Below are positions 41,056 to 49,379 of a DNA stretch of 64,000 bases, in pieces. The notes below the pieces were generated by a model. The model did no database searches, had not been told where the DNA came from, and was given only the letters and a program-made list of their open reading frames with translations. Made by a program: the position numbers and the translations under genes. The stretch is from assembly GCF_027497235.1 (NCBI RefSeq), contig NZ_CP114902.1, forward strand, positions 6,102,001 to 6,166,000. The letters are read 5' to 3'. Within the stretch, counting starts at the first letter, position 1. Each line of letters starts with the position of its first letter. This stretch comes from Micromonospora sp. WMMD1128 (GTDB taxonomy: Bacteria > Actinomycetota > Actinomycetes > Mycobacteriales > Micromonosporaceae).

Positions 41056-44000
41056 ATGACTCTACGACTACTCGGTCCGATAGAGATGATCGATGGTGAA
41101 CGATCGGTGAACCTGGGCGGAACACGTCAGCGGATCGTCCTGGCGATGTTGGGTCTCAACAACAGTCGCGTGGTTCCCGTGGATCAGCTCATCGACGCGG
41201 TGTGGGGTGAGGACCCGCCCAGCACCGCCCGGGGCCAGATCCAGATCTGCATCTCCGCCCTCCGCCGCCTCTTCGACGCCATCTCGCGGCCCGGTGCGAT
41301 CAGCACCCGCCCGCCCGGCTACCTGCTTCAGCTCGACAACGCGGACGTGGACGTGTTCCGGTTCACCGCGCTGGTTCGCGACGCGCGGCGACAGGCGGAC
41401 GCGGGTGCCAAGGCCGACGCCTCCGCCACGCTGCGTACCGCGCTCGCGCTCTGGCGTGGCGACGCCCTCGCCGACATACCGAGCGCGACGGTCCAACGGG
41501 CCGCCACCGTGCTGGCCGACCAGCGGATCGCGGCGATCGAGGAGCGCATTCAACTCGATCTCGAGCTCGGCGGGCACCAGAAGGTCGTCAACGAGTTGCA
41601 GAGCCTGGTCGGGGAGCACCCGCACCGTGAGCGCCTGCACTGTGCGCTCATGCTCGCGCTCTACCGCAACGGGCGACAGGTCGACGCGCTCAAGGCAGCC
41701 CGAGCGGCGAGGCAGGTGCTCAGCGACGAACTCGGTCTTGATCCCAGCGAGGAGTTCCAACGCCTGGAACGGGCCATCCTGCAACGCGACCAACTGCTCG
41801 GCCCCGCCGACGAGCGATCGGTGGCGCCGGTGGCGCAGTCGAAGCCGGCCTCCGCGGCACCGCGAACCGCGATGACGGTGCTGCCCCGACAACTGCCCGC
41901 CAGCATCAGCGACTTCGTCGGTCGGGACGCGGAACTCGATCGGATCCGCGGTCTGTTGAGCCGCGAGCCGGACGGCGTCCGCGACTCACGGGGCATGCCC
42001 ATCGTGGTGATCTCCGGAAAGGACGGCGTGGGCAAGTCCAGCCTCGCCATCCGCAGCGCCCACGAGCTCAGCGACCACTATCCCGACGGCCAACTCTATG
42101 CCGACCTGCGGTCCCGGGACCGGCAGGACCACACGGCCGAACTGCTGGCCCGGTTCCTGCGCGCGCTCGGCGCCACCGGCTCGGCGATCCCGGAGGATGT
42201 CGAGGAACGGGGTGAGCTCTACCGGAGCATGCTCTCCGGCAAGCGGCTGCTACTGGTCCTCGACGGCCTGCCGTCGGATCTTCAGGTGCTCCCGCTCCTG
42301 CCGGGAAGTTCGTCCTGCGCCGTGTTGATCACCAGCCGGGTACGCCTCACCGGCCTGCCCGGCGCCCGGCAGGTCGACCTCGACGTGTTCGATTTCGCCG
42401 AGTCGGTCGAGATGTTGACCGCGATGATCGGGCCGAAGAGGATCGCCGCCGAGCGGAGGCACGCCTCGGAGCTGACCGCGCTCTGCGGTGGCCTGCCGCT
42501 CGCCCTACGGATCGCCGGCGCGCGGCTGGCCTCACGCCCGCACTGGCGTCTGGGTGGGCTGGTCCTCCGGCTGCAGGACGAGGCGAACCGACTGGACGAG
42601 TTCACCCACCACGGACTCGAGCTGCGCTCCAACATCGAGCTGGCCTACCGGGCGCTCGACGCCGCGAGCCAGCGACTGTTCCGGCTCTGCGCGGTGATGC
42701 AGGCCCCCGACTTCCCGAGCTGGACGGCGGCAGCGCTGCTGGACACCAGCCCCTTCAAGGCCGAGGACATCCTGGAAAGCCTGGTGGACGCCCAACTCGT
42801 CGACATCGTCCAATACCCCGACGCGGCGCCCCGCTATCGGCTGCACGACCTGATCCGGGTCTTCGCGGCCGAGAAGTTGACCGGTACGGAGACCGGAACG
42901 GAGCGTACGGCGGCGCTGGCCCGGGTGTTGGGCGGCTGGTTGGCCCTCGCCGAGCAGGCACACCGCAGCGACTACGGGGGCAACTACACGACCCTGCACG
43001 GCACGGCGGACCGATGGAGTCTCGACCCCGCCCAGGCCGCCACGCACATCGGTGACCCGGCCGACTGGTGGGAGACGGAGCGGCGGGCACTTGTCGCCGC
43101 CGTCCAGCAGTCCGCCGAAGCCGGTCTGGACGAACTCTGCTGGGATCTGGCGTTGGGCGCGGTCAGCCTGTTCGAGTCCAAGGGTTACTTCGACGACTGG
43201 CGGGAGTGCGCCACCACGGCCTACGCGTGCGCCGAACTGGCCGGCAACCGCATCGGCATGGCGGCCATGCGCTACTCGCTCGGCACGCTGCACATGTTCC
43301 AGGCCCGTCTCGCCGAGGCGGACGCATGTTTCACCACCGCGCTGGAGATCTTCACGGAGGAGGGGATGGAGCACGGCGCCGGCCTGGTGCTGCGCAACGC
43401 CGCGTACGTGGACGGCCTGCGTGGTGACACCGCGGCGATGCTCGACAAGTACGCCCGCTCGTTGGAGATCATGCGCCGGGTCGGCGACCGCGTGGGCGAG
43501 GCGCACATCATGCGCAGCCTGGCGCGCCACCGGATCGATGCCGGCGACCACGAGGGGGCGCTCGACCTGCTCGGCCAGGCTCTGGACATCTGCCGGGAGA
43601 CCGGCTGCCTGCGGGTGGAGGCACAGGTGCTGTACCGGTTCGCCGAGGTGTACCTCGCCACCGACCAGATCGCCCTGTCGCGGCGGGCCCTGTACCAGGC
43701 CCTCCGTATCGTCCGGGACCTCGGCGACCGGATCGGCGAAACCCATGCCCTCTACGGCCTGGGCATGCTGCGGTACCAGGAGGGGCGACCGGACAACGCC
43801 GCGAAGATCCTGGCCCACACCCTGAACCGGTCCCGGCGCCTCGGGGAACGGCTGGTCGAGGCGAAGTCGCAGTACTTCCTCGGGAAGATCGCCCTCGCCA
43901 CCGGTCGTGCCCCGGTCGGCGTGGAGCATCTCCGCACCGCGTGCGACCTGTTCCAGCAGCTCGGCTCGACCATGTGGTACGACCGGGCCGCCTCGTTGCT

Positions 44001-44061
44001 GGCCCAGGCGGAGGAGTCGGCCGCCCGCGGGGCACGCCCGATGGTCCCGGCGGGGACCTGA
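41056..44061 (+). CDS. SARP-family cluster activator with NB-ARC and TPR domains
   Basis: A 1001-residue AfsR-like protein. OmpR-type winged helix, residues 1-95 (LGGTRQRIVLAMLGLNN, VPVDQLIDAVWGEDPP, CISALRRLF). Bacterial activator domain, 100-245 (WRGDALADIPS, ALYRNGRQVDAL, LSDELGLDPS). NB-ARC ATPase with P-loop GKDGVGKS (321-328), Walker B LLLVLDGL and CGGLPLALRIAG. TPR region from about 640 to the end. ATG 41056 follows GGGGGAG. The preceding ~200 bp is unusually AT-rich, as SARP promoters often are. It is the likely pathway activator for the genes at 44547-57042. Confidence 0.92.
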   Translation: MTLRLLGPIEMIDGERSVNLGGTRQRIVLAMLGLNNSRVVPVDQLIDAVWGEDPPSTARGQIQICISALRRLFDAISRPGAISTRPPGYLLQLDNADVDVFRFTALVRDARRQADAGAKADASATLRTALALWRGDALADIPSATVQRAATVLADQRIAAIEERIQLDLELGGHQKVVNELQSLVGEHPHRERLHCALMLALYRNGRQVDALKAARAARQVLSDELGLDPSEEFQRLERAILQRDQLLGPADERSVAPVAQSKPASAAPRTAMTVLPRQLPASISDFVGRDAELDRIRGLLSREPDGVRDSRGMPIVVISGKDGVGKSSLAIRSAHELSDHYPDGQLYADLRSRDRQDHTAELLARFLRALGATGSAIPEDVEERGELYRSMLSGKRLLLVLDGLPSDLQVLPLLPGSSSCAVLITSRVRLTGLPGARQVDLDVFDFAESVEMLTAMIGPKRIAAERRHASELTALCGGLPLALRIAGARLASRPHWRLGGLVLRLQDEANRLDEFTHHGLELRSNIELAYRALDAASQRLFRLCAVMQAPDFPSWTAAALLDTSPFKAEDILESLVDAQLVDIVQYPDAAPRYRLHDLIRVFAAEKLTGTETGTERTAALARVLGGWLALAEQAHRSDYGGNYTTLHGTADRWSLDPAQAATHIGDPADWWETERRALVAAVQQSAEAGLDELCWDLALGAVSLFESKGYFDDWRECATTAYACAELAGNRIGMAAMRYSLGTLHMFQARLAEADACFTTALEIFTEEGMEHGAGLVLRNAAYVDGLRGDTAAMLDKYARSLEIMRRVGDRVGEAHIMRSLARHRIDAGDHEGALDLLGQALDICRETGCLRVEAQVLYRFAEVYLATDQIALSRRALYQALRIVRDLGDRIGETHALYGLGMLRYQEGRPDNAAKILAHTLNRSRRLGERLVEAKSQYFLGKIALATGRAPVGVEHLRTACDLFQQLGSTMWYDRAASLLAQAEESAARGARPMVPAGT

Positions 44062-44099
44062 GTTCGGGCCGGCCCTGCCGCCGGCCCCGCACCACCGGA

Positions 44100-44153
44100 A
44101 CGCCACCGGTCCCGGCGGCACCCCTTCCAGGGTGCCGCCGGGACCGGTGGCGT
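44100..44153. terminator. very strong bidirectional terminator hairpin
   Basis: A perfect 24-bp stem (44100-44123 with 44130-44153) with a 6-nt loop CTTCCA; the stem begins ACGCCACCGGTCCC. It lies between the convergent SARP gene and the small peptide gene. Confidence 0.9.
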
Positions 44154-44163
44154 CAGGCGTGGT

Positions 44164-44361
44164 TCACCAGTGCGTGTCGTTCACGCAGACGCCGAGCTCG
44201 GGGCTCCAGTGCGTGTCCATGGGGCAGTCCCCCCCGGCGGTCGGCACTCCGGACATCGGCACGTCTGCGCTCACCGTTGCGACGCCGAGGGTCACCGCGA
44301 GAGCGGCGACGGCGAGAACGGACCTGACGGCGGTGGGAACGAACGTGCGGGTGATGAGCAT
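44164..44361 (-). CDS. small secreted two-cysteine peptide with DTHW repeats
   Basis: A 65-residue precursor with GGGAGGA 9 nt before ATG 44361. Residues 1-32 form a signal peptide (basic start, helix SVLAVAALAVTLGVATVSA, likely cut after A32). The ~33-residue mature part contains CPMDTHWSPELGVCVNDTHW: two copies of C-x2/3-DTHW, so one disulfide and two aromatic tetrads. It is the only minus-strand gene inside the cluster and diverges from the cyclodeaminase-like gene. It resembles short secreted CPxGxHxxPxGxCV-type peptides of unknown function. Confidence 0.75.
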   Translation of the reverse strand: MLITRTFVPTAVRSVLAVAALAVTLGVATVSADVPMSGVPTAGGDCPMDTHWSPELGVCVNDTHW

Positions 44362-44546
44362 CTCGGTTTCCTCCCGGTGCGGCGCTGGACTGCGTTCTGC
44401 TCACACCAGACCGGCCGGCGCTATCGCCTCGGCCTCCGATCGCTGTTCGTCATCGGGCGTCGACCGATAGTCGTTGGAAAGCCGTCCGATAGGACCGGCT
44501 CCCACGGTGGGACTCGCAAACGAGACGACCACCGGAGGGACATCCG

Positions 44547-45365
44547 ATGGAGAGCCTGATTCCCGGCCCGTGCGCCGGCCGCATACGAGGCGCCGATGTG
44601 CGGGACCCGGTCGATGTGCTGACCGAGCAGCTGATGACCACAGGGTCCCTCCTCCCGGCCGACCACCGGGACGCAGCCGTATGCCGGCCCTCGCCCGCGG
44701 ACTGGTCGGCGCTGCTGGCCGCCCTGGCCGCCCGGTACCTGCTGGACTCCGAGGTGATCACGGCGGCGGTCATCGGACCGAGGCTCACCGTCCAGACACA
44801 CACCCTGGTCCTCGCCCGGCACGTCCCTCCCATCAGTCATGTCGCGGTGTGCCTGACCGACGCGCCGCCGCCGGCGGCGGCGGTCACCGACGCCGATCCC
44901 ACCCACGGTGCGGTCCCGTTCCGGTCGCTCATCGACCCATGGGTGCTCGACGAACTGGAGTTGGCCGGCATCGTGGTGGTCCGGGCCGCCACGCCCGGGC
45001 GGTCCGCGTTCGGGGCGAACCTCGTGGTCGTCACCGGCCCCGCCGATGACGGCGCGCTTCCCCTGGGCGACGGAGAGGTGCGCCTGGCCCGGGGCGCGTT
45101 GCTTGTCAACGCATCGGGCCGGGACCTGCCGCCGCACCTGGCCGGGCAGGTCGGGCCGGTCTTCGTCGACGACATGTCCCTGCTGGCGCGGGCCGCCGAG
45201 CACGGTCTCACCCGGCCGGCGCGACCACGCGGCGGTCACCGGCCCAGCTACCGGCTGGTGGGAGACCTGCGTGAGGTGGTCCTCGCCGAACACGTCGGGC
45301 GCACCGACCCGGAGCAGGTCCTGCTCGTCGAGCTGTTGAGCAACGCCGTGCCGGGACTCTGCTGA
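44547..45365 (+). CDS. ornithine-cyclodeaminase/mu-crystallin-like protein
   Basis: A 272-residue protein, shorter than typical OCD enzymes (about 310-350). The C-terminal half follows the OCD NAD-domain pattern: IVVVRAATPGRSAFG, GALLVNASGRDLP, VFVDDMSLLARAAEHG, then LVGDLREVVLAEHVGRTDPEQVLL, which mirrors the family's GDL-x-E-V-x-x-GR-x-GR segment. The dinucleotide-binding GxGxxG is not evident and the N-terminal substrate half is divergent, so NAD use is doubtful. In this cluster it could form or reduce a cyclic imine. It is the first gene of the plus-strand operon. Confidence 0.55.
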   Translation: MESLIPGPCAGRIRGADVRDPVDVLTEQLMTTGSLLPADHRDAAVCRPSPADWSALLAALAARYLLDSEVITAAVIGPRLTVQTHTLVLARHVPPISHVAVCLTDAPPPAAAVTDADPTHGAVPFRSLIDPWVLDELELAGIVVVRAATPGRSAFGANLVVVTGPADDGALPLGDGEVRLARGALLVNASGRDLPPHLAGQVGPVFVDDMSLLARAAEHGLTRPARPRGGHRPSYRLVGDLREVVLAEHVGRTDPEQVLLVELLSNAVPGLC

Positions 45366-45488
45366 CCCCCGTACACCTTGCCGCTCCTCAACTGCCGGGG
45401 CGGCCAGGACCGGTCACTGCCGCGGTGACCACCCACGACCCACCTCGCCGTCCCGGCTCCCGCCGGCGGCACCGACGAAAGGAACGCC

Positions 45489-45740
45489 ATGTCCTACGAG
45501 GCCGAGATCCGGGACTTCATCGTCACCGGTTTCGCCCCTGACATCCCCGCGGGGCTGCTCGGGGACGACGTGGATCTGCTGGACACCGGGATCGTCAACA
45601 GCCTGGGGCTGCTGCGCCTCATCGCCTGGGTCGGGGACCGATACGGCATCCCCGTCGAGGAGTTGGACATCTCGCCCACCCAGTTCAGTTCGGTCGCCTC
45701 CATCGCCGCCTTCGTCCAGAACGCGCACAGCCCGGTCTGA
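45489..45740 (+). CDS. acyl/peptidyl carrier protein
   Basis: An 83-residue four-helix carrier. The phosphopantetheine site is S38 in DTGIVNSLGLLRL, a variant of the usual D-S-L motif with Asn before Ser. Conserved hydrophobics (LLGDDVDLLDTGIV, ISPTQFSSVASIAAFV) fit ACP/PCP helices. GAAAGGA precedes ATG 45489. With a free-standing AMP ligase and a dehydrogenase in the same operon, it probably carries an activated amino acid during oxidation or cyclisation. Confidence 0.88.
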   Translation: MSYEAEIRDFIVTGFAPDIPAGLLGDDVDLLDTGIVNSLGLLRLIAWVGDRYGIPVEELDISPTQFSSVASIAAFVQNAHSPV

Positions 45741-45812
45741 AAGCCCGCCGGCGCCCGCCGCCGCGGGTGCCGTCGCGCCGCAGAGAGCAACGAATCCAGG
45801 AAGGGAACCGAA

Positions 45813-46184
45813 ATGATCGTCAAGACCAGGTCCGCCGTGCCGGCCGTCGACTGGGGTAACGGCACGAGCTTCCGGTTGCTCGTGGCCAGGGACAACATGG
45901 GCTTCGCCCTCGCCCACACGGTGGTCACGGCCGGCTCGAAGTCGCCGTTGCAGTACCGCAACCACCTTGAGGCCTGCTACTGCATCTCCGGTCGCGGTCA
46001 GGTGATTTCCGACGGTGTCACCTACGACATCGAGCCCGGCGTCATCTACGCCCTCGACCAGCACGACGAGCACTTCCTCATCGCTGATCCCGAGCAGGAC
46101 ATGGAGTTGATCAGCGTGTTCAACCCGCCGCTGCGCGGTGACGAACGGCACAACCTCGATGCGGACGGCTTCTCCGAGTACTAG
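45813..46184 (+). CDS. EctC-like (L-ectoine synthase family) cupin cyclase
   Basis: A 123-residue cupin closely following L-ectoine synthase: YRNHLEACYCISGRGQVI holds the metal-ligand Glu of the NHLEA motif, YALDQHDEHFLIA the downstream His/Asp pair, and SVFNPPLRGDERHNLDADGFSEY the C-terminal substrate lid. Length matches EctC (about 130). No ectA, ectB or ectD lies near, so ectoine is not the product. EctC closes a ring by water elimination between an N-acyl carbonyl and an amine; a similar cyclocondensation could build this pathway's nitrogen heterocycle. Confidence 0.85.
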   Translation: MIVKTRSAVPAVDWGNGTSFRLLVARDNMGFALAHTVVTAGSKSPLQYRNHLEACYCISGRGQVISDGVTYDIEPGVIYALDQHDEHFLIADPEQDMELISVFNPPLRGDERHNLDADGFSEY

Positions 46185-46270
46185 CCGGCGCGCCTCCGGG
46201 ACCGGTCGGTCCCGGAGGCGCGGCCATCCGTCCGCCCCCCGTAGCAGCACGAGTCACAGAGGAGCAACAG

Positions 46271-47185
46271 ATGGACGAGAACTTCTCGCTCTCGGCGGAG
46301 ACCGCCGACGCGCTGGCCTCCGGCCGGCCCGTGGTCGCCCTCGAGTCGTCCGGCGTCGTCCACGGCTTGAGCTGGCCGCTCAACCTGGAAACCGCGCTCG
46401 ACATGGAAAAGGCGATCCGGGCGGCCGGCGCCGTCCCGGCCCGGACCGGCATCGTCGACGGCCGCTTCGTGATCGGGATGTCCGAGGAGCAGGTCGAGAT
46501 CTTCGCCAGCACTCCCCAGATACCCAAGGTCGGCACCCGTGACATCGGGCCGGTCCTCGCCGGCGGCGGACATGGCGGGACCACCGTCTCGGCCGCCCTG
46601 GTCGCCGCCGCGCACGTCGGCATCGAGGTCTTCGCGGTGGCCGGTATCGGCGGCGTGCACTTCGGCGCCGAGCGGAGCTTCGACATCTCCACCGACCTGG
46701 TCGAGTTCACGCGACGCCGGATCACCGTGGTCTGCGCCGGGGCGAAGTCCCTGCTGAATCCGGCGCTGACGATGGAATACCTGGAAACGCTCGGGGTGCC
46801 GGTCGTCGGCTATCGCTGCGACGACTTCCCGGCCTACTACAGCATCTCCAGCGGAGTTCGTAACCCCCGCCGGATCGACGACCTCGACGAACTGGCCAGG
46901 GCGGTCCGGCTGCACTGGGCGGTCGGCAACGACAGCTCCTTCCTGGTGACCCACCCGATCGACGACCTGGACGCCCTTCCGTCGGACGAGATCTACGTGC
47001 TGGTCCGGCAGGCGCAGGCGGAGGCGGAGGCGGCCGGGGTGCAGGGCCCGGCGATGACGCCGTACATCCTCTCCCGGGTCTCGGCGGCGACCAACGGCCG
47101 TACCGCCGCGGCGAACCGGTCGGTGCTGCTCTCCACAAGCGCTCTCGCCGCCGAGGTCGCCGTCGCGCTGCGGGAGCACCCGTGA
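46271..47185 (+). CDS. PsuG-family C-glycosidase/C-glycosynthase
   Basis: A 304-residue pseudouridine-5'-phosphate glycosidase homologue. Conserved blocks are VALESSGVVHGLSWPLN with E25, IPKVGTRDIG with K86 (Schiff-base lysine to ribose 5-phosphate), AGIGGVHFGAERSFDISTDL with H130 and D138/D142, and VCAGAKSLLN with K159. Differences from housekeeping PsuG include SSG for S-T-I after E25 and Phe132 where GGVHRGAE has Arg. PsuG reversibly splits pseudouridine 5'-phosphate; cluster versions (SdmA, MinB/IndA, AlnA) run in the C-C bond-forming direction. GTGA overlap couples it to the phosphatase gene. Confidence 0.9.
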   Translation: MDENFSLSAETADALASGRPVVALESSGVVHGLSWPLNLETALDMEKAIRAAGAVPARTGIVDGRFVIGMSEEQVEIFASTPQIPKVGTRDIGPVLAGGGHGGTTVSAALVAAAHVGIEVFAVAGIGGVHFGAERSFDISTDLVEFTRRRITVVCAGAKSLLNPALTMEYLETLGVPVVGYRCDDFPAYYSISSGVRNPRRIDDLDELARAVRLHWAVGNDSSFLVTHPIDDLDALPSDEIYVLVRQAQAEAEAAGVQGPAMTPYILSRVSAATNGRTAAANRSVLLSTSALAAEVAVALREHP

Positions 47186-47877
47186 CCACCGCGATCCTCT
47201 TCGACGTCGACGGGACCCTGGTCGACACTCCGGCCGGTATGGCCGACGTGCTGCACGCGGTCGTCGCCGAGCACGGCCGGACCGCCACCGACGAGCAGGT
47301 ACGCCGTACCATCGGCCGCCCGCTGGCCGCCTCCCTGGCGGGGCTGCTCGCCCGACCGGCCGACCACCCCGAGGTGGAACGGGCCGTGGACCGGGCGCGG
47401 GAACTGTTCACCGAGACGGTCGTCCCGAACGCGGCCAAGCTGGTGTTTCCCGGCGTGCCGGAGCTGCTGACCACCCTGCGCGCCCGCGGTCACCCGTTGG
47501 CGGTGGTCACCAGCAAGGTACGGCCCAGCGCGATCGAGCTGCTGACCGCCACCGGTCTGCTGGACGCCTTCGACTGCCTGTCCTGTCACGGGATGGCCGC
47601 ACGTGGCAAGCCGCACGCCGACCTCGCGTTGCTGGCGGCGGACACGCTCGGCGTACCGCCCGCCCGGTGCGTCGTCGTCGGTGACGCGGTGGACGACGTC
47701 CGGATGGCCAACGCGGCCGGCATGGTCCCGTTCGGGGTGACCACCGGGGTGGCCAACCGGGTCGAACTCCTTCTCGCCGGCGCCCGCGCCGTCTTCACCA
47801 GCCCGGCCACGCTCGGCCCGGCGCTGCTGCTCACCTCCGACACCCGTTCCGTCCGACCGCTACCAGAGGTGATCTGA
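47182..47877 (+). CDS. HAD-family phosphatase
   Basis: A 231-residue HAD hydrolase. Motif I LFDVDGTLVD (nucleophile and acid/base Asp), motif II VVTSK, and motifs III/IV RGKPHADLALLAADTL with VVGDAVDDVRMA are complete, with the alpha-helical C1 cap of the phosphoglycolate/beta-phosphoglucomutase subgroup. GTG 47182 overlaps the PsuG-like stop. In minimycin and alnumycin clusters a HAD enzyme pairs with the PsuG homologue to remove the 5'-phosphate of the C-glycoside, and the same role is likely here. Confidence 0.9.
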   Translation: MTTAILFDVDGTLVDTPAGMADVLHAVVAEHGRTATDEQVRRTIGRPLAASLAGLLARPADHPEVERAVDRARELFTETVVPNAAKLVFPGVPELLTTLRARGHPLAVVTSKVRPSAIELLTATGLLDAFDCLSCHGMAARGKPHADLALLAADTLGVPPARCVVVGDAVDDVRMANAAGMVPFGVTTGVANRVELLLAGARAVFTSPATLGPALLLTSDTRSVRPLPEVI

Positions 47878-47879
47878 CC

Positions 47880-49379
47880 ATGCCCTCCGTCACCCGCTAC
47901 CGAGCCGCCACCGGCAGGCCGACATCCGCCGCCGGCACCCTCGCCATCCTGGCGATCGCCCAGTTCCTGATCGCCCTCGACTACTCCATCGTCTACATCG
48001 CCCTGCCCCGTATCGGCGCCGACTTCGACCTGAGCGAGAGCGCCATCCAGTGGGTGGTGAGCGGATACGCCGTCTTCTTCGCCGGTTTCCTGATCGTCGG
48101 TGGCCGAGCCAGCGACCGGTTCGGTTCCCGGAACCTCTTCATCGCCGCGATGGCGGTCTTCGGGCTGGCCGCGCTCGCCGGCGGTCTCGCCACCGCGCCG
48201 GCGCTGCTGCTGGTGGCCCGAGCGGTCCAGGGCGTGGCCGCGGCGGCGCTCCAACCGGCCGTCATCGCGCTGATCAACACCTCGTTCGCCGCCGGTCCGG
48301 CCCGTAACCGGGCGCTCGGGGTCTGGGGCACGGTCGGCGCGTCCGGCCTCGCCGCCGGTGTGGTGATCGGGGGGCTGCTGAGCACCGTCTCCTGGCGCTG
48401 GGTCTTCCTGATCAACCTGCCGCTGGCCCTGATCTGTGCGCTCGCCGCGCCCCGGCTGCTGCCTCGACTGCGCCCTACGGTCGGGCACAACCAGTTGAAC
48501 GTGCCGAGCGCGATCCTCTGCACCGGCACGGTGCTCTCCACCGCCCTGGCCCTGACCCGGGCCTCCAGCGACGGTTGGACGTCCGGCGGCACGGTCGCCA
48601 TGTTCGTGCTCGCCGCCGTGTTCCTGGGCGGGTTCGTCATCTGGGAACGGACCAGCACCCAACCGCTTGTGGACCCGCTGCTGCGGCGGACCCGTTCGCT
48701 CCTGGTGGGTTGCGGGTCGACCGCCCTCTACATGGCCAGCGTCGGAAACCAGTTCTTCGTGCTCACCCTGCTCCTCCAGCAGTTGCGCGGGTACGGTCCG
48801 ATCGCGGCCGGCATGGCGTTCCTGCCGATGGCGGTGGCGATCGCCGTGGCCAACTCCGTCGCCGCCCGGATCGTCTCCGTGCTCGGCGTCCGGATGGCCC
48901 TGACCCTGGCGTTCGTCGGCAACGCCGCCGGCCTGCTGCTGCTGGCGACCCAGGTGCACGGCGAGAACTACCTGTTGCACCTGCTCCCCGGTCTGCTGAT
49001 CACCGGCTTCGCGCACGGCGTCACGTACGTGTCGATGTTCATCGCCGGGACCGCCGACGTGGCCGACCGCAATCAGGGTGTCGGAAGCGCACTGATGACC
49101 ACCTCCCAGTACATGGCCGGCGCTCTCGGGATCGCGGTGCTGGTCCTGGTGCTCGGCCCCGACCCGGACGCGCAGAGTTTCGGCGCCGCGTTCCTCACCA
49201 CCGCCCTGGCGGCGGGCGCGGGCGCGGTCCTGGCCTTCTTCGGACTGCCCGCCAGGAGCGCCGGCGGCGCCGCCCGGACCTCGGACGACCGCGTGGCCAC
49301 GGACGTCGGGCCCGACACCGGGGCGGGTGACCAGCCGATCCACCGGCTGGTCCCGGAGTTCGGGGAGAGTCGGCGATGA
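47880..49379 (+). CDS. DHA2-family MFS drug/metabolite exporter
   Basis: A 499-residue protein with about 14 hydrophobic segments. Motif A variant VGGRASDRFGSRN follows helix 2, the N-terminal ALDYSIVYIALPRIGADF is typical of EmrB/QacA carriers, and GIAVLVLVLGPDPDAQSF lies near the C-terminus. It starts 2 bp after the phosphatase stop and overlaps the next gene. Its place in the middle of the operon suggests export of, and self-resistance to, the cluster product. Confidence 0.92.
   Translation: MPSVTRYRAATGRPTSAAGTLAILAIAQFLIALDYSIVYIALPRIGADFDLSESAIQWVVSGYAVFFAGFLIVGGRASDRFGSRNLFIAAMAVFGLAALAGGLATAPALLLVARAVQGVAAAALQPAVIALINTSFAAGPARNRALGVWGTVGASGLAAGVVIGGLLSTVSWRWVFLINLPLALICALAAPRLLPRLRPTVGHNQLNVPSAILCTGTVLSTALALTRASSDGWTSGGTVAMFVLAAVFLGGFVIWERTSTQPLVDPLLRRTRSLLVGCGSTALYMASVGNQFFVLTLLLQQLRGYGPIAAGMAFLPMAVAIAVANSVAARIVSVLGVRMALTLAFVGNAAGLLLLATQVHGENYLLHLLPGLLITGFAHGVTYVSMFIAGTADVADRNQGVGSALMTTSQYMAGALGIAVLVLVLGPDPDAQSFGAAFLTTALAAGAGAVLAFFGLPARSAGGAARTSDDRVATDVGPDTGAGDQPIHRLVPEFGESRR

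Noticed and set aside
45813..46184. Ectoine biosynthesis locus
   Set aside because: Only an EctC-like gene is present; no ectA, ectB or ectD, and the neighbours are carrier-protein and nucleoside-type enzymes.
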